A stretch of 64,000 nt of DNA from Amycolatopsis sp. NBC_00345 (GCF_036116635.1 NZ_CP107995.1:4030001-4094000), one strand, 5' to 3'. Positions 34,850 to 43,979 are shown, counted from the stretch's first letter. The notes: generated from the sequence alone by a model not told the origin. Translations and numbers: made by a program.

Positions 34850-36975
34850 GCGTCGTCCTCCCCCGCGGTCCGCTGGAGCACGACCAGCGAGCGCGCGGCC
34901 AGGTTCAGCTTGCCGCCGCCGGGCACCAGCTCGCCGTCGGTGTGCTCGACCTGGCCGGTCGCGGTGTCCACGACCACGGTCCACTCGCGGCCGTAGCCGT
35001 TGCCCGGCAAGGTCATCGCGATGTCCTCGTAGTGCGCGTTGAACGCCAGCAGGAACGAGTCGTCGACCACGCGCATGCCGCGCGGGTCGAGGTCCGGGAT
35101 GCCCTCGCCGTTGAGGAAGATGACCACGGACTTGCCGAAGCCGTCGTCCCAGTTCTGCTCGGTCATCTCCTCGCCGGCCGGGGTGAACCAGGCGATGTCG
35201 CCCAGCTCCTCGCCCTTGCGGATCGGCTTGCCCTGGAAGAACCGGCGGCGCCGGAACACCGGGTGCCGGCGGCGGAACGCGGTCAGCCCGGCGGTGAACT
35301 CGACCAGGTCGGAGTTGGCGGACGCCAGCTCCCAGTCCATCCAGGACAGTTCGGTGTCCTGGCAGTAGGCGTTGTTGTTGCCCTCCTGGGTGCGGCCGAA
35401 CTCGTCACCGTGCAGCAGCATCGGCACGCCCTGCGAGAGCAGGTTGGTGGCGAGCAGGTTGCGGCGCTGGCGGGCCCGCAGCGCGAGCACCTCCGGGTCG
35501 TCGGTCGGGCCCTCGACCCCGCAGTTCCACGAGCGGTTGTCGTCGGCGCCGTCGCGGTTGCCCTCGCCGTTCGCCTCGTTGTGCTTGTCGTTGTAGGACA
35601 CCAGGTCGTTGAGCGTGAAGCCGTCGTGCGCGGTGACGAAGTTGATCGACGCGAACGGGCGGCGGCCGTCGTCCTGGTACAGGTCCGAAGAGCCGGTGAT
35701 GCGCGAGGCGAACTCGCCGAGGGTGGCCTGCTCGCCGCGCCAGAAGTCGCGCACGGTGTCGCGGAACTGCCCGTTCCACTCCGTCCACAACGGCGGGAAG
35801 TTGCCCACCTGGTACCCGCCGGGGCCGACGTCCCACGGCTCCGCGATCAGCTTCACCTGGCTCACGATCGGGTCCTGCTGCACCAGGTCGAAGAACGTGG
35901 ACAGCCGGTCGACGTCGTAGAACTCGCGCGCCAGCGCGGAGGCGAGGTCGAACCGGAAGCCGTCCACGTGCATCTCGGTGACCCAGTAGCGCAGCGAGTC
36001 CATGATCAGCTGCAGCGTGTGCGGGTTGCGCACGTTCAGCGAGTTCCCGGTGCCGGTGTAGTCCATGTAGTACTGCGGGTCGTCCTCGACGAGCCGGTAG
36101 TAGGCCTCGTTGTCGATGCCGCGCATGGACAGCGTCGGGCCCAGGTGGTTGCCCTCGGCGGTGTGGTTGTAGACGACGTCGAGGATCACCTCGATGCCCG
36201 CTTCGTGCAGCGCGCGGACCATGCCCTTGAACTCCTGCACCTGGCCGCCCTGCCCGGGCATCGCCGCGTAGCCGTCGTGTGGCGCGAAGTAGCCGATGGT
36301 GTTGTAGCCCCAGTAGTTGCGCAGGCCCTTCTGGTCCAGCCCGTGGTCGGTGACGAACTGGTGCACCGGCATCAGCTCGACCGCCGTGACGCCCAGCTTC
36401 TTCAGGTGCTCCACCACGGCCGGGTGCGCCAGCCCCGCGTACGTGCCGCGCAGCCGTTCCGGCACGAACGGGTGCGTCATCGTCATGCCCTTGACGTGCG
36501 CCTCGTAGATCACCGTCTCGTGGTACGGCGTGCGCGGCGCGCGGTCGCTGGCCCAGTCGAAGAACGGGCTGACCACCAGCGAGTACGGCACGTGGCCCGC
36601 GGAGTCGTCGTCGTTGCGCTGCTCCGGGTCGTCGAAGCGGTAGCCGAACAGCGCCTCGGTCCAGTCGACGCCCCGCGAAAGCGCCTTGGCGTACGGGTCG
36701 ATCAGCAGCTTGGTCGGGTTGCAGCGCAGGCCGCGCTCCGGGTCGTACGGGCCGTGCACGCGGAACCCGTACCGCTGGCCGGGGCCGATGCCGAGCAGGT
36801 AGCCGTGGTGGACGAAGCCGTCCACCTCTTCCAGGCGGGCCCGCGTCTCCGTGCCGTCGTCGTCGAACAGGCACAGGTCGACGTGCTCGGCCACCTCCGA
36901 GAACAACGCGAAGTTCGTCCCCACCCCGTCGTAGGTGGCGCCGAGGGGGTAGGGCGTTCCTGGCCAGGGCCGCAC
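34846..36975 (-). CDS. treX: Isoamylase-type debranching enzyme of the TreXYZ route
   Basis: A 709-residue GH13 debranching enzyme that supplies linear maltooligosaccharides to TreY. CBM48-like N-terminus (GATYDGVGTNFALFSEVAEH), then VDVVYNHTAEGNHLGP with Leu before it, GFRFDLASALAR (nucleophile Asp), LIAEPWDVGPGGYQVGNFPP (Glu) and FVTAHDGFTLNDL (Asp). The GTG at 36975 is set by AAGGAG 6 bases upstream. Its stop overlaps the treY start by 4 bases, which assigns it to trehalose synthesis and separates it from its paralogue glgX at 28525; sequence alone would allow the name glgX. Confidence 0.93.
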   Translation of the reverse strand: MRPWPGTPYPLGATYDGVGTNFALFSEVAEHVDLCLFDDDGTETRARLEEVDGFVHHGYLLGIGPGQRYGFRVHGPYDPERGLRCNPTKLLIDPYAKALSRGVDWTEALFGYRFDDPEQRNDDDSAGHVPYSLVVSPFFDWASDRAPRTPYHETVIYEAHVKGMTMTHPFVPERLRGTYAGLAHPAVVEHLKKLGVTAVELMPVHQFVTDHGLDQKGLRNYWGYNTIGYFAPHDGYAAMPGQGGQVQEFKGMVRALHEAGIEVILDVVYNHTAEGNHLGPTLSMRGIDNEAYYRLVEDDPQYYMDYTGTGNSLNVRNPHTLQLIMDSLRYWVTEMHVDGFRFDLASALAREFYDVDRLSTFFDLVQQDPIVSQVKLIAEPWDVGPGGYQVGNFPPLWTEWNGQFRDTVRDFWRGEQATLGEFASRITGSSDLYQDDGRRPFASINFVTAHDGFTLNDLVSYNDKHNEANGEGNRDGADDNRSWNCGVEGPTDDPEVLALRARQRRNLLATNLLSQGVPMLLHGDEFGRTQEGNNNAYCQDTELSWMDWELASANSDLVEFTAGLTAFRRRHPVFRRRRFFQGKPIRKGEELGDIAWFTPAGEEMTEQNWDDGFGKSVVIFLNGEGIPDLDPRGMRVVDDSFLLAFNAHYEDIAMTLPGNGYGREWTVVVDTATGQVEHTDGELVPGGGKLNLAARSLVVLQRTAGEDDA

Positions 36976-37049
36976 GGGGCTCTCCTTGGTGCTTCGGTTC
37001 CGACGGAGGACTGATCTACCCACCGGGGCGGGTCTCGAACCACGATCCG

Positions 37050-39029
37050 CTATGGCAGCGGCCGGGCGGCCTTCAACGGGGCGACGGCCGCGTGCACACG
37101 GGGATCGGCGAAGAACCCGTCGACGGTGACGGGCAAGGGAATCCGCCAGTTAGGGTACTGGTCGACGGTGCCGGGCAGGTTCGGCTGCCGCCGCTGCCCG
37201 ACCACGTCCGCGGGCGAGGTCAGGACCAGCCGCGACGCCGCCGAGGCCAGCAGCGTGTGCAGCGCCACGACCAGGTCGCCGTCCGGGATCCCTTCCCGCG
37301 CAACGAGGTCCAGCAGCGCGGCGCGCTCGGCCGCGGCCCCGGCGTACTCCTCGGCCACCGGCCGGTCGAGCAGGCCCAGCTCGGCGCGCACCCGCACGTG
37401 CTCGGCCGCCAGCCAGCCGGAGACCGTGGGCAGGTCGTGGGTGGAGATGCTCGCCATCGCCTCGGGGTCCCACTCCGCCGGGCGGACGAACGGCTGGCCG
37501 GGCGCGTCCCAGTCGCGCTGGAACCACAGCACGGCGGAGCTGAGCAGGCCGCGCGCGTGCATGGTCTCGGTGACGACGTCCTCCACCGTGCCCAGGTCCT
37601 CGCCCACCACGACGGCGCCGGCCCGGTGCGCCTCCAGCGCGAGCACGCCGAGCATCGCCTCGGCGTCGTAGTGCACATACGTGCCGCGGCCGGCGGGCTC
37701 GCCGGGCGGGATCCACCACAGCCGCCAGAGCCCGGCGATGTGGTCGACGCGGATGCCGTCGGCGTGCTGCAGCACCCCGCGCACGACGTCGCGGAACGGC
37801 GCGTACCCGGCCTCGGCCAGCCGGTCCGGGCGCCACGGCGGCAGGTTCCAGTCCTGGCCCTGCTGGTTGAACGCGTCCGGCGGCGCGCCGACGCGGACCT
37901 TCGCGGCGAAGACGTCCCGCAGCGCCCAGGTGTCCGCGCCGCCGGGATGGACGCCGACCGGCAGGTCGTGCACCACACCGACCGGCATCCCGGCCTCACG
38001 CGCGGTACGGCGGACGTCGTCGAGCTGCTCGTGGCAGAGCTGCTGCAGCCAGCCGTGGAACTCGACGCGCCCGGCCAGCTCCGCGCGGGCCGCGGCGACC
38101 TCGGGGCCGGACGGGTCGCGCAGCGGCTCCGGCCACTCACGCCAGTCGGCGCCGTGGACCTCGGCGAGCGCGCCGAACGTCGCGAAGTCCCGCAGGTCGC
38201 CGTCCAGCTCGACCGGGCGCGGGTGGTGCGGGCGGAGCAGTTCGAGGGCGCCGCGCTTGGCCGTCCAGACGGCGTCGTAGTCGATCAGGTCGCCCGTGCC
38301 GCCGGGCGCGAGGGCGAGCACCTTGGCGCGGGTGTCCTCGTCGGCGTTCGCGAAGGCCTCGGTCGCGGTGACGCGCAGGTAGATCGGGTTGGCGAAGCGG
38401 CGGCTGGACGGCGAGTACGGCGAGCGCTCGACCGGGTGCGCCGGGCTGAACGCCTGCACCGGGTTGACCAGCAGCACCCCGGCGTCCAGCTCGGCGGCCG
38501 AACGCCCGGCGACCGTCTTGAGGTCGCCGAAATCGCCCATCCCCCACGAATCGCCGGAGTGCAGCGAGTAGAGCTGCAGCATCCAGCCCCACGCGGGCGG
38601 CACGTCGGGCAGCTTCGCCGGGACGACGGCGAGCGGTACCCGCTGGTCGGCGGTGACGACGTGGTGCCAGCCCAGCGGCAGGCCGGCGGGCAGCGTGGTG
38701 CCGACGTCGCGGGTGGTGCCGTCCTCCAGCTCGACCGTGGCGGCCCGGCCGAGGTCCCGTTCTTGCCCCTCGCGGACGACGAGCGTCGGCGGCAGGGCGG
38801 TGCTGTTTTCGTTTTCGCGGACCGTGGCGAGCGCCGCTGCGACGGCCTCGGGGGTGCCGGCGTCGACGTCGAACTGCGCGAGCACCGCGACGACGACTTC
38901 GGCCTCGACCTGGACCTCGACCTGGTCGGAGTTCTCGTAGCGGGTGGCCACGCCATAGGCGGCGGCCAGCTCGGCCAGCTCGGGCGGGACGGCGTTCTCG
39001 GGTGCCTCGTCGGCGGCGGGGCTCTGCAC
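37050..39029 (-). CDS. malQ: 4-alpha-glucanotransferase (amylomaltase)
   Basis: A 659-residue GH77 enzyme that transfers alpha-1,4-glucan segments between maltooligosaccharides. Motifs are GIRVDHIAGLWRLWWIPPGE (nucleophile Asp), VVGEDLGTVED (Glu) and STHDLPTVSGW (Asp). The N-terminal extension of about 150 residues is usual for actinobacterial MalQ. The GTG at 39029 is preferred over a TTG at 39065, though its ribosome site is weak, so the start is uncertain. It is the first gene of the malQ-treX-treY-treZ run, 74 bases upstream of treX. Confidence 0.93.
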   Translation of the reverse strand: MQSPAADEAPENAVPPELAELAAAYGVATRYENSDQVEVQVEAEVVVAVLAQFDVDAGTPEAVAAALATVRENENSTALPPTLVVREGQERDLGRAATVELEDGTTRDVGTTLPAGLPLGWHHVVTADQRVPLAVVPAKLPDVPPAWGWMLQLYSLHSGDSWGMGDFGDLKTVAGRSAAELDAGVLLVNPVQAFSPAHPVERSPYSPSSRRFANPIYLRVTATEAFANADEDTRAKVLALAPGGTGDLIDYDAVWTAKRGALELLRPHHPRPVELDGDLRDFATFGALAEVHGADWREWPEPLRDPSGPEVAAARAELAGRVEFHGWLQQLCHEQLDDVRRTAREAGMPVGVVHDLPVGVHPGGADTWALRDVFAAKVRVGAPPDAFNQQGQDWNLPPWRPDRLAEAGYAPFRDVVRGVLQHADGIRVDHIAGLWRLWWIPPGEPAGRGTYVHYDAEAMLGVLALEAHRAGAVVVGEDLGTVEDVVTETMHARGLLSSAVLWFQRDWDAPGQPFVRPAEWDPEAMASISTHDLPTVSGWLAAEHVRVRAELGLLDRPVAEEYAGAAAERAALLDLVAREGIPDGDLVVALHTLLASAASRLVLTSPADVVGQRRQPNLPGTVDQYPNWRIPLPVTVDGFFADPRVHAAVAPLKAARPLP

Positions 39030-39105
39030 CGGTCCAGTCTCTCGGGCGGTGCGGTGGCGCGCCAATCGCCCCTCCGGGCGGCACCCGAATGCCGAGCAAA
39101 CGAAA

Positions 39106-39147
39106 GCGGTAACCGGCCAGTCGGGGGGCGTGCCGGCCGGTTACCGC
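39106..39147. terminator. Hairpin upstream of malQ
   Basis: A perfect 13-base inverted repeat (39106-39118 with 39135-39147, arm GCGGTAACCGGCC) with a 16-base loop. It follows the aminopeptidase operon and element B copy 2 and lies 77 bases before the malQ start. Either a second terminator for the aminopeptidases or an operator of malQ. Confidence 0.6.
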
Positions 39148-39227
39148 CACACCACCACAGAGGGCGGCGCGGGACCGGAATGACGCGTGGCCCGGCAGTT
39201 CACCCGTTCGAGTGGTCCAGTCCTGCG

Positions 39228-39291
39228 GCTGAAGGACTCGTGAGTGGCTATGACGGTTAGAACCGGCATAAGCACTCACGAGTCCTTCAGC
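39228..39291. repeat. Palindromic repeat family B, copy 2
   Basis: A 64-base palindrome with a 2-base loop; arms of 31 bases, of which the outer 19 (GCTGAAGGACTCGTGAGTG) pair perfectly and the inner part has three mispairs. It shares ACTCGTGAGTG and TATGACGGTT with copy 1 at 855-900. It contains the last codons and the TGA stop (39276-39278) of the aminopeptidase gene, read as TCG TGA exactly as in copy 1. Confidence 0.85.
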
Positions 39292-40679
39292 GGCCCCGGG
39301 TGCAGGTACGGCTCCGGCGGCATCACCGTGCTGTGCGCCCACGCCTGGAAGAACCCCGACAGGTCCTGCCCGGCGTCGTGGGCGGCGAGGCGCTCGAAGT
39401 CGGTCCAGGAGGCGTTGCCGTCGCGGTGCGCGGCGGTCCAGTGGTGGAGCAGGCCGAAGAACTTGCCGTCGCCCATGGTGCGGCGCAGCGCGTGGAGCAT
39501 GAGCGAGCCGCGGTCGTACAGGGCGTAGTCCAGCGGGCGGTCCTTGCCCGGGTCGTACAGCGGCACCGCCCAGTACGCCGCTTCGCCGACGTGCTGGGCG
39601 ACGATGTCGCGGTAGGAGGCGTCGAGGTCGGCGCCGTTCTCGGCCTCGTCCCAGAGCTGGCCGGTGTACTGGGCGAAGCACTCGGCGAGGCAGCCGTCGC
39701 GCCAGTCCGAAAAGGACACCGAGTCGCCGAACCACTGGTGGGCCAGCTCGTGCACGGCGGAGGCGTCGAAGAACGCGCCGTCGTAGGTCGGGCGGGTCTG
39801 CGTCTCCAGCGCGAGGCTGCCCTCGGTCGCCTCCGGCGCCACGACGATCGACCCGGTCGAGTCGAACGGGTACGGGCCGAACGTCTTGGCCAGGAAGTCC
39901 ATGATCTTCGGCACCAGCGCCTCGGAGTCCGGCAGGTAGGTCGTGTTCTGCCCGTACGCGTTGATCACCGGCGTGCCGTCCGCCAGCTTCGACGTGTGCA
40001 CGGTGAACTTGTCGATCGCCATCGTCGTGGCGTAGGAGACGATCGGGTGATCCTCGTTCCACCGGAACGTCTTCAGCCCGCCGCGCTCCGACGTCGGCCC
40101 CGGCAGCCCGTTGCCGATCACCGTCCACTCGGCCGGCACCGTCGCCTCCAGGTGCAGCGCGGCCTTGTCCGACGGGTGGTCGTTCAGCGGGAACCACGCG
40201 GTGGCCGAGTGCGGCTCGCCGGTCACGTCGACGCCGCCGCCCTGCAGCTTGTGCCAGCTCGCGCCCATCGGCCGGCCGGAGTAGACGACGCGTACCGCGA
40301 AGGTGCTCCCCCGCCGGACGCGCGACGCCGGCGTGATCACCAGCTCGTGCGCGCCCGACCGCGCGACCGCTCGCGCCGGCACCCCGTTCACCGTCACCGA
40401 GCTGACGGTGAAGCCCTCCAGGTCGAGGTTGAACCGGTCGAGGTCCTGCTTCGCCGACGCGTGCACCGTCGTGTCGCCGGCGAACGAATCCGGCTTCGCG
40501 GGGTCGTAGGAGACCTTCACGTCGTAGCGCGAGACGTCGTAGCCGCCGTTGCCGTCCTGCGGGAAGTACGGGTCGCCGACGCCGTCCGAGCCGATCGCGG
40601 GCGGTGGCGCCATACCGAGGGCGGCCGTGCTGCCGGCGACCAGCGCCAGCGCCGCGACCTTGTGCCACAACGGGTTCAC
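39276..40679 (-). CDS. Secreted M1-family metallopeptidase A
   Basis: A 467-residue exported zinc peptidase of family M1. Signal peptide at the N-terminus (VAALALVAGSTAALGMAPPP), then the N-terminal beta domain and the thermolysin-like domain with HELAHQWFGDSVSFSDW and the third zinc ligand in LAECFAQY (HExxH-x18-E). The usual GAMEN exopeptidase motif is replaced by a TEGSLALETQTRP segment. The large C-terminal helical domain of PepN is absent, as in other short actinobacterial M1 enzymes. GTG start, AAGGAG 5 bases upstream, sharing a GTGA overlap with the stop of its paralogue at 40676. The C-terminal residues come from repeat B. Confidence 0.88.
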   Translation of the reverse strand: MNPLWHKVAALALVAGSTAALGMAPPPAIGSDGVGDPYFPQDGNGGYDVSRYDVKVSYDPAKPDSFAGDTTVHASAKQDLDRFNLDLEGFTVSSVTVNGVPARAVARSGAHELVITPASRVRRGSTFAVRVVYSGRPMGASWHKLQGGGVDVTGEPHSATAWFPLNDHPSDKAALHLEATVPAEWTVIGNGLPGPTSERGGLKTFRWNEDHPIVSYATTMAIDKFTVHTSKLADGTPVINAYGQNTTYLPDSEALVPKIMDFLAKTFGPYPFDSTGSIVVAPEATEGSLALETQTRPTYDGAFFDASAVHELAHQWFGDSVSFSDWRDGCLAECFAQYTGQLWDEAENGADLDASYRDIVAQHVGEAAYWAVPLYDPGKDRPLDYALYDRGSLMLHALRRTMGDGKFFGLLHHWTAAHRDGNASWTDFERLAAHDAGQDLSGFFQAWAHSTVMPPEPYLHPGPLKDS

Positions 40680-42079
40680 TGCTTCTCCTTCAACGATCCG
40701 GGGTAGAGGTATGGGGCGGGCGGGATCACGGAGCTGTGCGCCCACGCCTGGAAGAAGCCGCCGAGGTCGTGCCCGTACTCCTGCGCCGCGAGGTGCTCGA
40801 AGTCCGCCCACGACGCGTTGCCGTGGCGGTGGGACGAAGTCCAGTCGCGCAGCGTCCGGAAGAACACCGCGTCGCCGACCGTGCGCCGCAACGCGTGCAG
40901 CATCAACGGCCCGACGGTGTACGAGCCGCCGTAGAAGGACTCGCCCGGGTCGGCCAGCGGCGTCTTCCAGAAGTCCGGGTCCGACTGGCTCGCGGTGACG
41001 GCGGCGCGGTAGTCGGCGTCGAGGTCGTGGCCCTCTTTCGCATCCCGCCACAGCCATTCCGTGTACGTCGCGAAGCACTCCTTCAGGCAGATGTCCGACC
41101 AGTGCGCCACCGAAACGCTGTCGCCGAACCACTGGTGCGCGACCTCGTGCACGATGGTGGTGAACTGCGCGGGCGCGACCCCGCCGGGGTACACCGGCCG
41201 GTCCTGCAGCTCGAAGCCGCCGCCCTCCTCGCCGGGGTAGAAGATCCCGCCGATCGAGGAGAACGGGTACGGGCCGTAGCGCGCGGTGAGGAAGTCCATC
41301 ACCTCGGGCAGCCGGTCCTCCAGCGGCTTCGCGGACTCCGCGCCGGCCGTGTAGGCGTCGACGACCTGCGTGCCACTCGCGAGTTTCTTGGTGTAGACGG
41401 TCATCTGGTCGATCACGACGCCGGTGAGGTACGACGCCACGGGCTGGTTCTCCGTCCACCCGAACGTCTTCTTCCCGTCCCGCACCACGGGCGGCGACGG
41501 CACGCCGTTGCCGACCACGTTCCAGCCCGGCCGGTCCGGCAGAGTCACGGCGAGGTGGAACGTCGCCTTGTCCGACGGGTGGTCGTTCACCGGGTACCAG
41601 CTCGACGCGGAGTGCGGCTCGCCGAACGCGTGCACCGCGCCCTTGGCGTCCGCGGTCATCCAGAAGAACCCCGGTGTGCCGGAATACCGCACGCGCACGG
41701 TGAAGTGCCGGCCGTGCGGGAGCGGTTTCCCCGGTGTGATCACGAGTTCGTGCTCGCCGGTGCGGGTGAACGCGGCGGGCGCGCCGTCCACCGTCACGCC
41801 CTGCACGGTGAAGCCGTCGAGGTCGAGGTCGAAGCGGCTCAGGTCCTGCGTGGCCACGGCGGTGACGGTGGTGTCGCCGGTCAGGAAGTCCGGCTTCGCC
41901 GGGTCGTAGCCGATCGCGACGTCGTAGTGGCCGACGCGGTAGCCGCCGTTGCCGTCCTGCGGGTAGAGGGGGTCGCCGAGCCCGTCCGAACCCGGTCCCG
42001 GGACGGCGCTCGCGGCGCCGGCGGTGAGGACGAGGATCGAGCCGGTGGCGGCCGCGGCCGCCCATACTCTCGTGAACAC
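40676..42079 (-). CDS. Secreted M1-family metallopeptidase B
   Basis: A 467-residue paralogue of the downstream gene with the same order of parts: signal peptide (AAAAATGSILVLTAGAASAV), the GDPLYPQDGNGGY start of the mature protein, HEVAHQWFGDSVSVAHW and LKECFATYTEW with the zinc ligands. Where peptidase A has SLALETQTRP this one has GGGFELQDRP, so the substrate pocket may differ. Both end with GFFQAWAHS(S/T)V(I/M)PP. Equal length, tandem position and the 4-base overlap indicate gene duplication within one operon. The GTG start at 42079 has only a weak ribosome site. Confidence 0.88.
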   Translation of the reverse strand: MFTRVWAAAAATGSILVLTAGAASAVPGPGSDGLGDPLYPQDGNGGYRVGHYDVAIGYDPAKPDFLTGDTTVTAVATQDLSRFDLDLDGFTVQGVTVDGAPAAFTRTGEHELVITPGKPLPHGRHFTVRVRYSGTPGFFWMTADAKGAVHAFGEPHSASSWYPVNDHPSDKATFHLAVTLPDRPGWNVVGNGVPSPPVVRDGKKTFGWTENQPVASYLTGVVIDQMTVYTKKLASGTQVVDAYTAGAESAKPLEDRLPEVMDFLTARYGPYPFSSIGGIFYPGEEGGGFELQDRPVYPGGVAPAQFTTIVHEVAHQWFGDSVSVAHWSDICLKECFATYTEWLWRDAKEGHDLDADYRAAVTASQSDPDFWKTPLADPGESFYGGSYTVGPLMLHALRRTVGDAVFFRTLRDWTSSHRHGNASWADFEHLAAQEYGHDLGGFFQAWAHSSVIPPAPYLYPGSLKEKQ

Positions 42080-42124
42080 GGCGCCAGACTCGCAGAAATC
42101 CGGCGGGTACCGGTCAGCAAGTTG

Positions 42125-42985
42125 TCAGGATCCGGTAATCCTTTCCCGGCCGAGCTTCCCGGCCAGCCGGCCGAGCCACGCCTCGACTTCGGCGGGCTCA
42201 CGGTCGGGCAGCCCGAAGATCGTCTCGGTCACGCCGGCCGCCGCCAGCCGGTCGAGCAGCGCCGGGTCGGGCCGTGGCCCCAGCGCGGCCACCTCGGGCT
42301 CGCCCTCGCGGCCCTCCTCGCGCCAGATCCGCCGCAACAGCGCGACGTTCTCCTCGATGTCCACTTCGGACGGAGTGGTGAGCCAGCCGTCGGCCGAGCG
42401 CGCGATCCAGCGGAACGTCTTCTCCGTGCCGCCCGCGCCGACGAGCACCGGGACCCGCGGCTGCACCGGTTTCGGCCACGCCCAGCTGGGGCCGAACTCG
42501 ACGAACTCGCCGGCGTAACTCGCCTCGTCGTTCGTCCACAGCTCGCGCATCGCTTCGAGGTACTCGCGCAGCGCGGTGCGGCGCTTCTTGCCCGGCACGC
42601 CGTGATCGGCCAGCTCGTCGGTGTTCCAGCCGAAGCCGACGCCGAGCGTCACCCGGCCGCCGGAGAGGTGGTCGAGGCTCGCGATGGTCTTGGCCAGCGT
42701 GATCGGATCGCTCTCCACCGGCAGCGCGACGGCGGTGGCGAGCCGGATCCGGGTGGTCACCGAGGCCGCGGTGGCGAGCGCGACCCACGGGTCCAGCGTG
42801 CGCAGGTACCGGTCGTCCGGCAGGGTTTCGTCCCCGGTGCGCGGATGGGGCGCCGAGCGCCGCACCGGGATGTGCGTGTGCTCGGGGACGTAGAAGGCGT
42901 CGAAGCCCGCGTCCTCCGCCGCCCGCGCCGCGGCCGCCGGGGTGATCCCCCGGTCGCTGGTGAAGAGCACGATCCCGTATCTCAC
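42125..42985 (-). CDS. LLM-class F420-dependent oxidoreductase
   Basis: A 286-residue luciferase-like monooxygenase-fold protein of the F420 type. Diagnostic segments: AARAAEDAGFDAFYVPEH, RIRLATAVALPVESDPITLAKT, LDHLSGGRVTLGVGFGWNTDE and PVLVGAGG. Such enzymes transfer hydride with coenzyme F420 (or FMN); the substrate is unknown. The GTG at 42985 is chosen because a good promoter (TTGCAA, 17 bases, TAATGT) places the transcription start on that codon, implying a leaderless message; there is no Shine-Dalgarno sequence. It is transcribed toward the M1 peptidase genes. Confidence 0.87.
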   Translation of the reverse strand: MRYGIVLFTSDRGITPAAAARAAEDAGFDAFYVPEHTHIPVRRSAPHPRTGDETLPDDRYLRTLDPWVALATAASVTTRIRLATAVALPVESDPITLAKTIASLDHLSGGRVTLGVGFGWNTDELADHGVPGKKRRTALREYLEAMRELWTNDEASYAGEFVEFGPSWAWPKPVQPRVPVLVGAGGTEKTFRWIARSADGWLTTPSEVDIEENVALLRRIWREEGREGEPEVAALGPRPDPALLDRLAAAGVTETIFGLPDREPAEVEAWLGRLAGKLGRERITGS

Positions 42986-42992
42986 CCCTGGC

Positions 42993-43021
42993 ACATTATT
43001 AGAACGTGTTTCAGTTTGCAA
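42993..43021 (-). promoter_or_regulatory. Promoter for leaderless F420 oxidoreductase message
   Basis: TTGCAA (43021-43016), a 17-base spacer and TAATGT (42998-42993). The GTG start codon follows 7 bases later, the usual distance from -10 box to transcription start. Confidence 0.6.
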
Positions 43022-43067
43022 TGGGGCTCAGCTCGCCCCGGAAGCCACTGCGGCCGGCTGTCCCGTC

Positions 43068-43955
43068 TCAGGAGACGGCGGCCACCAGCTCGATCTGCAG
43101 CCGCCGGGCGGCCGGGCTCGCCGCGTAGCCGCGGGGAAGGGCGAAATCGACCCGGCGCTCGACCTCCACGTCGGTCAGGACCCGGTGCCAGACCCCGGAA
43201 TCGCGGCCCTGCTCGGCGACGGCCCTGGGGAGGAACGCCAGCCCCACGTCGCCAGCGACCAGGTCGAGGGCCATGCCCCAGTCGTCGACCTCGCACACCT
43301 GCTTGCGGCGCAGCCCGGCCTCCAGGAAGAGCTGGTCGAGCTGCGTGCGCACCGCCCAGTACCGGGGCACGTCGACGAACCGCTCGTCCGCGAGGTCGCT
43401 CAGGGCGATCGACCCGGCATGCCGCAACGGGTGGCGGCGGGAGCCGGCCAGCACGAACGGTTCGGCCGCGAGCCCGGTGATGTCCAGCTCCTGCCGCGCG
43501 GCCTCGGTGGCGGAGAGGATGGCGCAGTCCAGCCGCCCGACGGTGATCAGCCGGACCATCTCCTCGGTCGGCAGCTGGGCCAGCCTCAGTTCGAGCCCCG
43601 GATGCAGCACGGTCATGCGGGAAAGCACCGCCACCAGCGGGACGATGTGCTCGACATGGGTGAACACGCCGATGCGCAACCGCCCGGCCAGCCGCCGGCT
43701 GACCTGCCCGACCGCTTCGTGGACGGAGTCGAAACCGCGCACTGCCTCGCGGGCCGCCGGGATCAGGGCGCGCCCTTCGGCGGTCAGCCGCAGCGGCCGG
43801 GTGCCCTTCACGTAGAGCGCGACGCCGAGATCGCTCTCCAGCGCCCGGATGGACGAGGACAGCCCGGACTGCACGATGAACTCCCGGCGGGCCGCCTCCG
43901 TGAAGCTGCCCTCCTCGACCAGCGCCAGGAAGTGCCTCAGCTGCCGGATTTCCAC
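43068..43955 (-). CDS. LysR-family transcriptional regulator
   Basis: A 295-residue LysR regulator. N-terminal HTH: EIRQLRHFLALVEEGSFTEA, then SGLSSSIRALESDLGVALYV. The C-terminal effector domain begins near residue 90 (RLRIGVFTHVEHIVPLVAVL). The family normally begins MEIRQL, and GTG at 43955 gives exactly this, with GGGGAG 9 bases before it; an ATG at 43964 overlaps that ribosome site. It is divergent from the MFS-headed catabolic operon and should activate it in response to a pathway compound. A CAGAG-N11-CTCTG dyad lies in the gap. Confidence 0.92.
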   Translation of the reverse strand: MEIRQLRHFLALVEEGSFTEAARREFIVQSGLSSSIRALESDLGVALYVKGTRPLRLTAEGRALIPAAREAVRGFDSVHEAVGQVSRRLAGRLRIGVFTHVEHIVPLVAVLSRMTVLHPGLELRLAQLPTEEMVRLITVGRLDCAILSATEAARQELDITGLAAEPFVLAGSRRHPLRHAGSIALSDLADERFVDVPRYWAVRTQLDQLFLEAGLRRKQVCEVDDWGMALDLVAGDVGLAFLPRAVAEQGRDSGVWHRVLTDVEVERRVDFALPRGYAASPAARRLQIELVAAVS

Positions 43956-43979
43956 ACCTACCATCTCCCCAAGAGATAC

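Noticed and set aside
37020..37050. Segment on the minus strand resembling a tRNA T-arm (GTGGTTCGAGACCC)
   Set aside because: No matching acceptor stem, anticodon arm or D-arm can be drawn around it, and the stem of the supposed T-arm does not pair.
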